NCBI GenBank assembly: GCA_965140765.1 | Contig: OZ223309.1 | Coordinates: 1,860,001-1,924,000 of the forward strand | Origin: Sunxiuqinia sp963678245 | GTDB taxonomy: Bacteria > Bacteroidota > Bacteroidia > Bacteroidales > Prolixibacteraceae | Reading direction: 5' to 3' | DNA: 64,000 nucleotides | Shown here: positions 8,911 to 17,674 of the stretch, one piece after another | Position numbering within the stretch: the first letter of the stretch is position 1 | Layout of the letters: every line of letters begins with the position of its first letter | Made by a program: the position numbers and the translations under genes | The notes under the pieces: generated by a model | Told to the model about the DNA's origin: nothing | The model's input: the letters and a program-made list of their open reading frames with translations, nothing else | Databases searched by the model: none

Positions 8911-9720
8911 TCAATTCTTATAGATAACGGCTGGACGTTTTAATGCACGTACAATTAGATAAATTCCTCCAAGTATAAATGGAATACTCAACCACTGTCC
9001 CATGTTCAGAGCCATTCCTGATTCAAAAGCTTCCTGATCTTCTTTGATAAACTCGATTAAAAATCTTGCGAGGAATATCATCACAAAAAATACACCCACA
9101 ATAAATCCTTGTCGATTTCGCAAATCAGTTTTCCAGTAGGTATATAACATGATGCAAAAAGTAAGTAGATAAGAAAGTGCTTCGTAGATTTGGGTTGGAT
9201 GTTTAGGCACTGTTTCTCCGTTTCTCTCAAATATTATTCCCCAAGGCAGGCTGGTTTGAATTCCATAAATCTCAGAATTCATCAGGTTTCCTGTACGAAT
9301 AAGTGCCGCAACTAAAGCGGTTGGAACCACGACCCGATCCATAATCCAGATAACAGGACGTTTGGACACATTTCTACTCCACAGAATAAGAGCTACAATA
9401 ATTCCCAATGCGCCTCCATGACTCGCCAACCCTCCGTGCCACACCTTCAATATTTCGCTGGGATGTTGTGAATAATAATCCCATCCGTAAAAAAAAACAT
9501 GTCCTAATCGTGCACCAATTATGGTAGCAACAATCAAGTAAATAAAAAGACTTTCCAGCCATTCCAGATTAATATCTTCAAACTTAAACATGCGTTCACC
9601 CTGATAGTAACCGCCCAAAAATCCAATGGCAAATAATAAACCATACCAACGAACAGACAATGGGCCTAAACTAAAAATTTCAGGATCAACATTCCAATGA
9701 ATAAAGGCTAGAAATTCCAT
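8911..9720 (-). CDS. lgt: Prolipoprotein diacylglyceryl transferase
   Basis: 269 residues, the usual length. Lgt transfers diacylglycerol from phosphatidylglycerol to the lipobox cysteine of prolipoproteins at the inner membrane, the first step of lipoprotein maturation. Seen: about seven transmembrane helices, GARLGHVFFY (69-78), the HGGLASHGGA signature (95-104), the NSEIYG block and PTQIYEAL. The start lies 13 bp after the secA stop, so lgt is the distal gene of a secA-lgt operon. That pairing makes sense, since Lgt acts on Sec-exported proteins such as the many lipoproteins encoded in this window. Confidence 0.97.
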   Translation of the reverse strand: MEFLAFIHWNVDPEIFSLGPLSVRWYGLLFAIGFLGGYYQGERMFKFEDINLEWLESLFIYLIVATIIGARLGHVFFYGWDYYSQHPSEILKVWHGGLASHGGALGIIVALILWSRNVSKRPVIWIMDRVVVPTALVAALIRTGNLMNSEIYGIQTSLPWGIIFERNGETVPKHPTQIYEALSYLLTFCIMLYTYWKTDLRNRQGFIVGVFFVMIFLARFLIEFIKEDQEAFESGMALNMGQWLSIPFILGGIYLIVRALKRPAVIYKN

Positions 9721-9733
9721 TTATTTTGATTTT

Positions 9734-12700
9734 TTATTCAGCGTTTTTGCCGTGACAGCTTTTATATTTCTTTCCACTTCCACAAGGACACGGCTCATTA
9801 CGTCCGACCTTTTTCTCAACACGTACGGGTTGTACCTTTTGTTGTTCTTTGCGAGCTTGAGCATCGCCTCGGCTTCCGGATCTTGATTCTGTTATATCCG
9901 ATTTTTGGGTTGAGTATTTACTCATATCAGTACGTCTATCGACATCCGCTTCACGTACTTGATTCGGATCAGAAATTGGAATGTGCCCTTTCATCAAGGT
10001 TGAGACAATATCTTTATTGACTTTTTGAACCATTATTTTAAATAAGTTGAATGATTCAAACTTATAAATCAATAATGGATCTTTTTGCTCGTAGGTCGCA
10101 TTTTGAACGGACTGTTTCAAATCATCCATCTCACGCAATTGCTCTTTCCAAGACTCATCGATAGTTGATAAAACAACTTGTTTTTGGTAAGATTTGACCA
10201 ACTCTTTTCCCTGATTATTATAGGCTTTCTCCAGATTAGTAATAATTTGGAAAATACGTTTCCCATCAGAAATTGGAACAACGATATTTTGATAAACCTG
10301 TGATTTTTTCTCAAACACATCTTTGATAACCGGATAAGCTTGCTTCGAAATTGATTCAACTTTACGAGTAAAGGTATCAATCATCACCTGGTATATTTTC
10401 TCAACAATTTCGTCAGGCTTCAGACTTATAAATTCATCAGCTGTTACCGGCGACTCAATAGACATTAACCGCACTAATTCCAGATTAAAATCTTCAAATT
10501 GATCACTTCCGTAAAACTCATTCACCAGGTTTTCTATCGAATCGTACATCATGTTGAGTAGATCAACTTCTAATCGCTCGCCATACAGTGCATGATGACG
10601 TTTTTTGTAGATTACCTCACGCTGTGAGTTCATCACATCATCATACTCCAGCAGACGTTTACGAATACCAAAGTTGTTTTCTTCAACTTTACGTTGGGCA
10701 CGCTCAATCGATTTTGTAATCATCGAGTGTTGAATAACTTCGCCTTCTTCCAATCCCAGACGGTCCATAATTCCAGTAATCCGATCTGAATTAAACAAAC
10801 GCATCAAATCGTCTTCTAGCGACACAAAGAACTGCGAACTACCAGGATCTCCCTGACGTCCGGAACGACCACGCAACTGACGGTCAACTCGCCGTGAGTC
10901 ATGTCGTTCGGTACCAATAATCGCTAAACCACCTTTTTCTTTTACCTCTTTACTCAGTTTAATATCGGTACCACGACCTGCCATGTTCGTTGCAATAGTT
11001 ACCATTCCGGCAATACCGGCATCGGCAACAATATCGGCTTCCCGTGCGTGTAATTTTGCATTCAGTACGTTGTGCTTTATTCCACGGATTTTTAACATCC
11101 GGCTTAATAATTCTGAAATTTCAACAGAAGTAGTACCAACCAATACCGGGCGGCCAGCTTTATTGAGTTCCACAATATCAAGAATAACAGCATTATATTT
11201 TTCTCGCTTCGTTTTGTAGACCAAATCTTCGCGGTCATCACGAACAATTGGACGATTTGTAGGAATAACAACAACCTCCAATTCATAAATGTCCCACAAT
11301 TCTCCTGCTTCCGTCTCTGCAGTACCGGTCATACCACTTAATTTATGATACATCCGGAAGTAATTCTGAAGTGTGATGGTTGCAAATGTTTGTGTTGCAG
11401 CTTCAACCTTTACATGCTCTTTAGCTTCAATTGCCTGATGCAGCCCGTCAGAATAACGACGGCCTTCCATGATACGGCCTGTTTGCTCATCTACAATTTT
11501 AACTTTGTTATCCATCACCACATACTCCACATCTTTTTCGAACATGGCGTAAGCTTTCAATAACTGGTTGATGGTATGAACACGTTCCGATTTTACAGCA
11601 TAGTTTTGTAATAGCTCGTCCTTTTCCTCCAGCTTTTTTTCGCGACTCCGTGATTCATCATTTTCGATTTCCGCAATCATTCCACCCATATCAGGTAAAA
11701 TGAAAAATTCGGGGTCATCAACATCACTCGAAATCAAGTCAATTCCTTTATCAGTAAGTTCAACTGAGTTTTGTTTCTCTTCAATAATAAAGTAAAGCGG
11801 ATCAGTTACAACATGCATATTTTTGCTATTGTCCTGCATGTAGTAATTCTCCGTTTTCTGCATCGCCGCTTTAATTCCTTCTTCGCTCAGGAATTTGATG
11901 ACGGCCTTGGTTTTTGGCAATCCTTTATGGGCACGGAGCAATAATAATGCCCCTTCTTCCTTCTCTTCTTTTGTCGGATTTTCCTTTGATAACAGGCGCT
12001 TCGCATCAGTAAAACACTGCATCACAAAATTTCTTTGAGCAGCGACCAGCTTTTCAACCTTCGGTTTTAGTTCATCAAATTTTTGAACATCTCCTTTGGG
12101 AACAGGACCTGAAATAATTAATGGTGTTCGTGCATCATCAATTAAAACAGAGTCAACCTCATCAACGATAGAATAATGATGCTTCCGTTGGACCAAGTCT
12201 TTTGGGTTGATGGCCATATTATCACGCAGATAATCGAAACCAAATTCATTGTTTGTTCCATAGGTAATATCGGAATTATACGCCTTACGCCTTTCATCAG
12301 AGTTTGGACGGTGCTTATCAATGCAATCTACACTTAAACCATGAAACTCAAAAATTGGTCCCATCCATTCAGAGTCTCGTTTTGCCAAATAGTCGTTAAC
12401 CGTAACAATATGAACACCTCTTCCGGCCAATGCATTCAAAAACACTGGCAAGGTCGCCACTAATGTTTTTCCTTCACCCGTAGCCATCTCCGCAATTTTA
12501 CCTTGATGAAGCACGACTCCTCCAATTAACTGAACATCGTAGTGAACCATATCCCAGATAACTTCAGTTCCACCGGCTATCCAGCGATTCTTCCAGATGG
12601 CTTTTTCTCCTTCTATGGTAATGCTATCTCTTCCAGCTGCTAATTCGCGATCAAAATCTGACGCATTTACAACAAGCTGTTCATTGTCTTTAAATTGCCT

Positions 12701-13057
12701 GGCAGTTTCTTTCACTACCGCAAAAGCCGCCGGTAAAACTTCATTCAGAACAACTTCAATCTTTTCATTGATTTGCTCTTCAATTTTATCAATCTCTTTG
12801 TATATTTTTTCGCTTTCCTGAATATCAACTTCTTCAACCTTTTCCTTAAGTGACGCAATTTCGTCGAGATCCGGTTGAATCCGATCCTGGATGACTTGTT
12901 TTATTCGCGCTGTTTCACCCCTTAATTCGTCAATTGAAAGCTTGGATATTCTTTCGTATTCTTTTTTTATCTGTTCAACTATTGGATTAATCTCCCGGAT
13001 GTCCCGATCTGATTTATTGCCTAGAAATTTTCCTAAAATCTTATTTACAAATGTCAT
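9734..13057 (-). CDS. secA: Preprotein translocase ATPase SecA
   Basis: 1107 residues, in the long range typical of Bacteroidota SecA (E. coli 901). It drives preproteins through SecYEG by ATP hydrolysis. Seen: Walker A TGEGKT at 193-198, the DEVD helicase box (IVDEVDSVLIDDARTPL), the preprotein-crosslinking region, TNMAGRGTDIKL and RQLRGRSGRQGDPG of the second motor domain, the helical scaffold, and a C-terminal SEC-C zinc site CPCGSGKKYKSCHG that binds SecB or the ribosome in other bacteria. The extra length comes partly from a charged helical insertion at about residues 60-100 and the segment around 330-400. Followed by lgt. Confidence 0.98.
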   Translation of the reverse strand: MTFVNKILGKFLGNKSDRDIREINPIVEQIKKEYERISKLSIDELRGETARIKQVIQDRIQPDLDEIASLKEKVEEVDIQESEKIYKEIDKIEEQINEKIEVVLNEVLPAAFAVVKETARQFKDNEQLVVNASDFDRELAAGRDSITIEGEKAIWKNRWIAGGTEVIWDMVHYDVQLIGGVVLHQGKIAEMATGEGKTLVATLPVFLNALAGRGVHIVTVNDYLAKRDSEWMGPIFEFHGLSVDCIDKHRPNSDERRKAYNSDITYGTNNEFGFDYLRDNMAINPKDLVQRKHHYSIVDEVDSVLIDDARTPLIISGPVPKGDVQKFDELKPKVEKLVAAQRNFVMQCFTDAKRLLSKENPTKEEKEEGALLLLRAHKGLPKTKAVIKFLSEEGIKAAMQKTENYYMQDNSKNMHVVTDPLYFIIEEKQNSVELTDKGIDLISSDVDDPEFFILPDMGGMIAEIENDESRSREKKLEEKDELLQNYAVKSERVHTINQLLKAYAMFEKDVEYVVMDNKVKIVDEQTGRIMEGRRYSDGLHQAIEAKEHVKVEAATQTFATITLQNYFRMYHKLSGMTGTAETEAGELWDIYELEVVVIPTNRPIVRDDREDLVYKTKREKYNAVILDIVELNKAGRPVLVGTTSVEISELLSRMLKIRGIKHNVLNAKLHAREADIVADAGIAGMVTIATNMAGRGTDIKLSKEVKEKGGLAIIGTERHDSRRVDRQLRGRSGRQGDPGSSQFFVSLEDDLMRLFNSDRITGIMDRLGLEEGEVIQHSMITKSIERAQRKVEENNFGIRKRLLEYDDVMNSQREVIYKKRHHALYGERLEVDLLNMMYDSIENLVNEFYGSDQFEDFNLELVRLMSIESPVTADEFISLKPDEIVEKIYQVMIDTFTRKVESISKQAYPVIKDVFEKKSQVYQNIVVPISDGKRIFQIITNLEKAYNNQGKELVKSYQKQVVLSTIDESWKEQLREMDDLKQSVQNATYEQKDPLLIYKFESFNLFKIMVQKVNKDIVSTLMKGHIPISDPNQVREADVDRRTDMSKYSTQKSDITESRSGSRGDAQARKEQQKVQPVRVEKKVGRNEPCPCGSGKKYKSCHGKNAE

Positions 13058-13093
13058 TATCTATAAATTCTTATTAATATCTACAAACGCACA

Positions 13094-13101
13094 CAAAAGT
13101 A
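13094..13101 (-). promoter_or_regulatory. Promoter -7 box of secA-lgt
   Basis: TACTTTTG on the minus strand matches the Bacteroidota -7 consensus TAnnTTTG. It lies about 37 bp before the secA start, leaving a short A/T-rich leader. Confidence 0.6.
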
Positions 13102-13334
13102 GTTAATCTATGTAAGTTTATATATTTGTGCTTTGTTTTTTTTCAATAATAATCATGCCATAAAGGGAATTGGAGCTAATTAAGCCAATATTACATGATA
13201 AGATAATTATGCTGCCATTAAAGCACAAAGCAGAAAAGAAGCAGAATGAAGTTTGATCATGCTTGTTTGTGATGAATCGCAGATAATTTTCATGTTCGTT
13301 TCAGATCATATTTCATCTAAAAAAAACCGAAATA

Positions 13335-13517
13335 ATGAGTGACTTTAGCAATAAATGTTTTGTTTGTGAAAAAGAGATGGAACCAAAGCTGTTGGTGAGA
13401 AATGACGAACTAAACCTTCCTGTTTGCGAGCAATGTAAAGGAAGTGATCGCGAAAAAGCCAAAGTTCGTGAATTAAGAGATGGTTTGGCCGAAGGATTTG
13501 TTTGTGGATGTATCTAA
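13335..13517 (+). CDS. Small cysteine-rich (zinc-ribbon-like) protein
   Basis: 60 residues. Two CxxC knuckles (CFVC at 8-11, CEQC at 31-34) flank a short hydrophilic segment, as in a zinc ribbon; after a charged helix (KAKVRELRDGLAEG) the chain ends in a third cysteine pair, CGC, at 57-59. Upstream is an A-rich leader (AAAAAAACCGAAATA) and immediately downstream is a strong hairpin terminator, so this is a self-contained single-gene unit. Function unknown. The CxxC pairs could bind zinc or support a thiol-redox role. Confidence 0.7.
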   Translation: MSDFSNKCFVCEKEMEPKLLVRNDELNLPVCEQCKGSDREKAKVRELRDGLAEGFVCGCI

Positions 13518-13518
13518 A

Positions 13519-13549
13519 AAAAGCTGCTCCTGGGGGGGAAGCAGCTTTT
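13519..13549 (+). terminator. Intrinsic terminator of the small Cys-rich gene
   Basis: AAAAGCTGCT / AGCAGCTTTT, a 10-bp stem with a G-rich loop (CCTGGGGGGGA), directly after the stop codon. Confidence 0.85.
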
Positions 13550-13579
13550 AGGATTGATACTGTTCAATCAATAAAATTA

Positions 13580-14050
13580 TTAATTCAACAGGTGCTTATA
13601 ACTTAGATTTACTAAATCTGGCAAATAAGAAGCAATCAGCTCCAGAGCTTCTTCACTTGTAGGCTGATTGGAAGTTAAAATTCGTTGGCGATCGAGCTCT
13701 GAATCGTTAATTACTTTGCGTGTCAACTCCTCGGGATAGTTGCTGTAAGACGACTTTACCCATGATGCTCCAAAACCTTTTTTACTGCATAAATATGCAA
13801 CTTCAAAATGCTCTGCTCTTACCACGTAGTAATTGCATCGCTTGGTTTTATGTAATGTGATAACGATGGGTGATTCATTCTTGTCGTATGACAATACCCA
13901 TGCGTCATCGGCACCGGAACTAAGCGCTTTGATAGTTACTTTTGAAATTTCATAATCACTAAAAGTTCTGTCAATTTCACTTGCTTCAACCGCTAAAGCT
14001 GCGAAGCTAAATACGAAGATTGTAATTGCTGTAAAAATTTTGTTTTTCAT
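13580..14050 (-). CDS. Secreted protein of unknown function
   Basis: 156 residues with a clear signal peptide (MKNKIFTAITIFVFSFAALAVEA). The mature part has two cysteines (in KRCNYY and YLCSKKG) that could form a disulfide in the periplasm, and short strand-like segments (WVLSYDKN, PIVITLHK). No family recognised. It stands alone, with the pseudogene of an aminotransferase downstream of its own start region and no clear operon partner. Confidence 0.65.
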   Translation of the reverse strand: MKNKIFTAITIFVFSFAALAVEASEIDRTFSDYEISKVTIKALSSGADDAWVLSYDKNESPIVITLHKTKRCNYYVVRAEHFEVAYLCSKKGFGASWVKSSYSNYPEELTRKVINDSELDRQRILTSNQPTSEEALELIASYLPDLVNLSYKHLLN

Positions 14051-14260
14051 GACTTTTGATTTAATCGTTTACTGTTAAATTTGTTTCGTTACAGGAGTTT
14101 AAACTCCATTTTATTTTCTGCTTGTTTAATTAATAGACGACGAAGAATTCCAGATATTACACTTACAGCTACTAAATTCGGCCTGCTTTCGACGAACAAC
14201 GATATTAGACAGGTAAACGACGTGAAATCGTCAATAAAAAGATTGTGTGGAAATGGATAT

Positions 14261-15275
14261 TTATTCGGAAATGGATGCTGTTCGATCTTGAATATATTTT
14301 TCAAGTCGATTAAGTCCTTCAATAATATTTTCTAAAGAATTGGCGTAGGAAAATCGGAGAAATCCTTCTCCTCCTGCCCCAAAGTCTATCCCCGGAGTAA
14401 CGCCAACATGGGCTTTATTCAAAATATCAAAAGCAAGCTCGTATGAGTTTGGCGAAAGATGCGATGCATCAACAAAAACATAAAAAGCGCCAATGGGCTC
14501 AACCGGAATCTTGAATCCAAGCTCCAGTAATCGGCTAATCATATAAATCCGACGCTTATTGTAAATCCGTTTCATGTTTTCGACCTCACTAACAGCGTCT
14601 TTCAATACCGCAACTCCTGCTCTTTGAGCTACTGAACTGGCGCAAATAAAAAAATTTGCTGCAACTTCTGCATCGGACGGATGTATTGCCTGGGAGCAAT
14701 TAAATAGCCAAGACGAAGACCGGTCATGGCATAGAGTTTCGAAAATCCGTTTAAGACAAATGCGGACTATTTATTAATATTCCTTTCGTTCGTTTAGTTA
14801 TCTTATTCTGGATAGCCGAGGCATGAAATTGAAAACCATCAGCAGGATTTACAGGAACGTGAACCGCTTTAGCACCGATGTAATGGATGAAGTTTGGATA
14901 GCAAGCATAGCCCGGGTCGGATAAAATTATCTCATCATCTTGCTCGCATAAAACCGAAAGAGCCAATAAGATAGCAGGAGAACTTCCGGATGTTACGATA
15001 ATTTGATTGGGATCAACATGAACTCCGTATTTATTAAAATAGTGTTGCTAGATTTCGTCTCTTAAATCCGGGTCGCCCAAGCTGTGAGTGTAATGAGTTC
15101 GGCTCTCAATAAACGCTTGTTTGGTAGCCTCAATGGCGCAAGCAGGCATATTAAAATCCGGTTCACCAACTTCCATGTGGATAACGTTAGCTCCTGCCCT
15201 TTCCAGTTCAGCGGCCTTTTCAAGCATCTCCATCACTATAAATGGTGTTATTTCGTTTACTCGCGACGCGGTCAT
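14261..15275 (-). pseudogene. Class I PLP-dependent aminotransferase, decayed
   Basis: Three reading-frame pieces together spell a class I/II (AspC-like) aminotransferase. The N-terminus (MTASRVNEITPF...GEPDFNMP, THYTHSLGDPDLRDEI) stops at an in-frame TAG (15048-15050); the same frame continues with NQIIVTSGSSPAILLALSV, DPGYACYP and ILINSP. At about 14763 roughly 45-50 codons (the SNPTG to SDEIY region) are missing and the frame changes; it resumes with NGFSKLYAMTGLRLGY, which still has the PLP-binding lysine. A second shift at an A7 run (14648-14654), apparently one base lost, leads to the C-terminal frame FFICASSVAQ onwards. Remaining coding length is about 338 codons against about 385 expected. 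One nonsense codon, one deletion and one extra frameshift make this a true pseudogene. Confidence 0.88.
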
Positions 15276-15589
15276 TTTACTTCTTGGTTTCAGTACTCGA
15301 AATTACTGAAGATATCGAATATTGCAAGCTCAATAATTAATAACCGGAAGTTTGGCTATGTTCTTTTGTAGGTGATTGAGTTGCCACTAACCAATTGGTG
15401 ATTACTCAGCCTGATGTGCAGGTTCCCTTCGTTCAATTCGAAAAGTGAACTCATAAAAAACAAATTTCAATAGTTTATCGAACGTCGATAAAAACTCAGA
15501 ACGTCTGGTTAATTCATATTTAGGGCACCGTTTTCTGCATTAAAACTGAAAAATATCCTAATTTAGTCCATACAATAACAAAAGGTGTT
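15276..15589. other. Intergenic region, nothing recognised
   Basis: About 310 bp between the decayed aminotransferase and the next plus-strand gene. It should hold the former promoter of the pseudogene and the promoter of the gene at 15590. No convincing TAnnTTTG box, RNA gene, terminator or coding frame was seen. Confidence 0.4.
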
Positions 15590-16387
15590 ATGATAAGATA
15601 CGGTTTACTCTTTCTGTTCGTTTGTGTGTTGTTTTCAACTGGCTTTGCTCAGCTAAAAACCGAAGTATTATGTACCCAAAATGCTGAAAACAGTTCGGAA
15701 GTATGGGAAATATTAAGTATAGGGGTTCATCAATTCGAAGCTGACGTAATGCCAATTTATGGCGAACTATACGTCACGCCAACCATGCCTGACAGTGCTA
15801 ATCATGTAAAGCCTACTTTACGTGATGCTTACCTGCTTCCCTTATTCAATCAGTTTAAAAAGAATAATGGCAATATCATTCCACAACACACCGACATCAG
15901 CTACCTGATATTAGATATCGGTTATGAGCCACAAACAGTCGTTAGATTATTGCGACGACAATTACGGACGATGCAGGATATGCTCGTATTTAAAGCTGAT
16001 GGAAAGTGGCATCCTGGGAAACTACAAATTTTGATTAAAGCTCCGCTTGACGGTCTTTTAAATCATGAACAATTGATTTTAACAGGCGTAGTTGGCTCTG
16101 GGGATGACTTAAGTTCAGACTTTCCTATTGAAGTGATGCCATTGATTGAATTACCTTTTTCGGATTTGACCACATGGAATGGCATTGGGAATATTGCCTT
16201 TGAAGAGTACCTAAGTGTAAAGAAAAAAGTTGCTGAAATCCATCAGTCAGGCAGAAAAGTATATGTATCGAAATGTCCGACACGTGACGAAGCCTGGGAC
16301 GTGTTACAAAAAGCTGAGGTTGACTTTATTGGTACAAATCAGGTAGAAGAGTTAGTGCAATACTTAACTAAAAACACTACGGAATAA
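15590..16387 (+). CDS. Secreted AIM6/GDPD-like phosphodiesterase-fold protein lacking catalytic histidines
   Basis: 265 residues with a signal peptide (MIRYGLLFLFVCVLFSTGFA). Order and spacing of blocks match the PI-PLC/GDPD-superfamily subgroup related to yeast AIM6: start of barrel, SIGVHQFEADV (family: G..SIEADV), YGELYVTP (family: DGELYVGHD), TLRDAYLLPLF (family: TLxxLYLxPL), KWHPGKLQILIKAP, then a final DVLQKAEVDFIGTNQ. In the family the first strand carries HSHNDY and the third block HD, which supply catalytic histidines; here they read CTQNAE and TP. The acidic EAD remains. Inference: a pseudoenzyme or a binding protein, not an active diesterase. Overlaps the convergent gene by 11 bp. 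Confidence 0.65.
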   Translation: MIRYGLLFLFVCVLFSTGFAQLKTEVLCTQNAENSSEVWEILSIGVHQFEADVMPIYGELYVTPTMPDSANHVKPTLRDAYLLPLFNQFKKNNGNIIPQHTDISYLILDIGYEPQTVVRLLRRQLRTMQDMLVFKADGKWHPGKLQILIKAPLDGLLNHEQLILTGVVGSGDDLSSDFPIEVMPLIELPFSDLTTWNGIGNIAFEEYLSVKKKVAEIHQSGRKVYVSKCPTRDEAWDVLQKAEVDFIGTNQVEELVQYLTKNTTE

Positions 16388-16901
16388 GGGGGTGTTCCTG
16401 ATTGCTGATGCTGAAACTACCGCTTACTTTGAATTTATCCGAAATCTTGTATTGCAAAAACATTGATGCTCCCCTAATGCTCATATCCTGAACTGAAGGG
16501 TTGGCCGGCAGTGGATTGAAGATTGAATTGCCAGCGAAACTATTCCCTCCGAAAATAAGCTTATCACTTAATTTGTAGTCGGCATAACTGGTAACCGATA
16601 ATGCATTCAGGAACGGGTTATGAGAAGGAATATGATTGGAAAGACTAATCGATTTGAAACTTGCATAAGTATTTAAATTGCCAAAAAGTGAAGGTTGCCA
16701 GTTCATTTCCTTTGAAATAGCAGGAGTTTGATTAAACTGCAATTCACCAAAAGTTGAATTTGGTGAAAAGTTAAATAACTCCATGTAGATAAACTCATAC
16801 TCCAAATTAACCGGGCTCAATTTTGTTGAGTCAGACTGCGCAAAAGTGGCATCTCCTAACATAAGGAAAAGACCTATACAAGCTAGTTTCTTGAACATCA
16901 T
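16377..16901 (-). CDS. Secreted protein, possibly outer-membrane beta-strand type
   Basis: About 174 residues from the ATG at 16901 (an in-frame ATG six codons upstream is also possible). Signal peptide MFKKLACIGLFLMLGDATFAQ. The mature part has alternating amphipathic strands rich in Ser, Asn and Phe (SVTSYADYKLSDKLIFGGNS, ASMFLQYKISDKFKVSGSFS), suggesting a small surface or outer-membrane protein. No family recognised. The 3' end overlaps the convergent gene by 11 bp. A barrel-type OMP gene lies 47 bp upstream on the same strand, so the two may be co-transcribed. Confidence 0.65.
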   Translation of the reverse strand: MMFKKLACIGLFLMLGDATFAQSDSTKLSPVNLEYEFIYMELFNFSPNSTFGELQFNQTPAISKEMNWQPSLFGNLNTYASFKSISLSNHIPSHNPFLNALSVTSYADYKLSDKLIFGGNSFAGNSIFNPLPANPSVQDMSIRGASMFLQYKISDKFKVSGSFSISNQEHPLIP

Positions 16902-16948
16902 CAACTTATCCGTATTCAAATTTCAATTAATCTTTCCAATCAGAAATA

Positions 16949-17542
16949 TTACAACAATTTAATTCCCAGGCTCACTACAACGCTCTTACTACGAACATCA
17001 CTGTCGATGTATGGGCCAGAATATAGATCTCCAGAACTGTTTTCCATACGTACATCAAGAGTCAAAAACATAAAATCGGCACCAACTCCATATTGCCACC
17101 CAAAGTAATTATCTTTAATTGTATCATCATTGAAGCTATTTCCATTGAGCTTTTTGTCGGTAAAGAAAGAGAATAGAGGACCTGCATTAGCTCTTACTTT
17201 AAGAACACCTTTATCAACAACATTAATACCAAACAGCACAGGAACGTCAATCGTTTTTAGATCAAACGAATTTACAGCTTCTGGCAGGCTATTAGTCATA
17301 TCTTCCAAGGTTCCTCCTTTCGAACTGTAATAGGCTTCGGGCTGAATGTAGATTCGACCTAAAGTTACCCGAGCAAAGGCACCAACGTGGTAATTATCGA
17401 CACTTCCTTCGTTTATAGCGTTCATATCAGTAACCAATTTAGAATTACTGTAACCTCCCTTTAATCCTAAGTTAATGGGCGACTGAGCCATCGCAGGGAT
17501 TAAGAATGACGTGAATAATAGAACGATTGCAATTTTTTTCAT
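16949..17542 (-). CDS. Outer-membrane beta-barrel protein (porin-like, OMP_b-brl type)
   Basis: 197 residues. A signal peptide (MKKIAIVLLFTSFLIPAMAQ) is followed by the opening typical of the PF13568-like Bacteroidota barrels (INLGLKGGYSNSKL), then strands such as YIQPEAYYSSKGG, DVPVLFGINV, VRANAGPLFSFF and WQYGVGADFMF, ending in a hydrophobic final strand (SVVVSLGIKLL). Eight to ten strands are likely. Family role: small outer-membrane barrels of mostly unknown function. A matched -7 box lies 55 bp upstream. Confidence 0.85.
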   Translation of the reverse strand: MKKIAIVLLFTSFLIPAMAQSPINLGLKGGYSNSKLVTDMNAINEGSVDNYHVGAFARVTLGRIYIQPEAYYSSKGGTLEDMTNSLPEAVNSFDLKTIDVPVLFGINVVDKGVLKVRANAGPLFSFFTDKKLNGNSFNDDTIKDNYFGWQYGVGADFMFLTLDVRMENSSGDLYSGPYIDSDVRSKSVVVSLGIKLL

Positions 17543-17596
17543 GGCTTATAAATTTTGTATTGAGTTATATAAACGATTAAAACTTTCAATAATTGC

Positions 17597-17604
17597 CAAA
17601 AGTA
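17597..17604 (-). promoter_or_regulatory. Promoter -7 box of the OMP gene
   Basis: TACTTTTG on the minus strand, a match to TAnnTTTG, 55 bp before the start codon at 17542. Confidence 0.55.
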
Positions 17605-17674
17605 ATCGTTATATTCAATTGAGCTAAAATATGAATTTTTATTAAGTCGTGATTAATTAAGCAATAAAAAAAGA

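Noticed and set aside
14081..14335. Overlapping frames on both strands near the aminotransferase 3' end
   Set aside because: No family pattern on either strand, and they partly mirror the pseudogene; judged non-coding.
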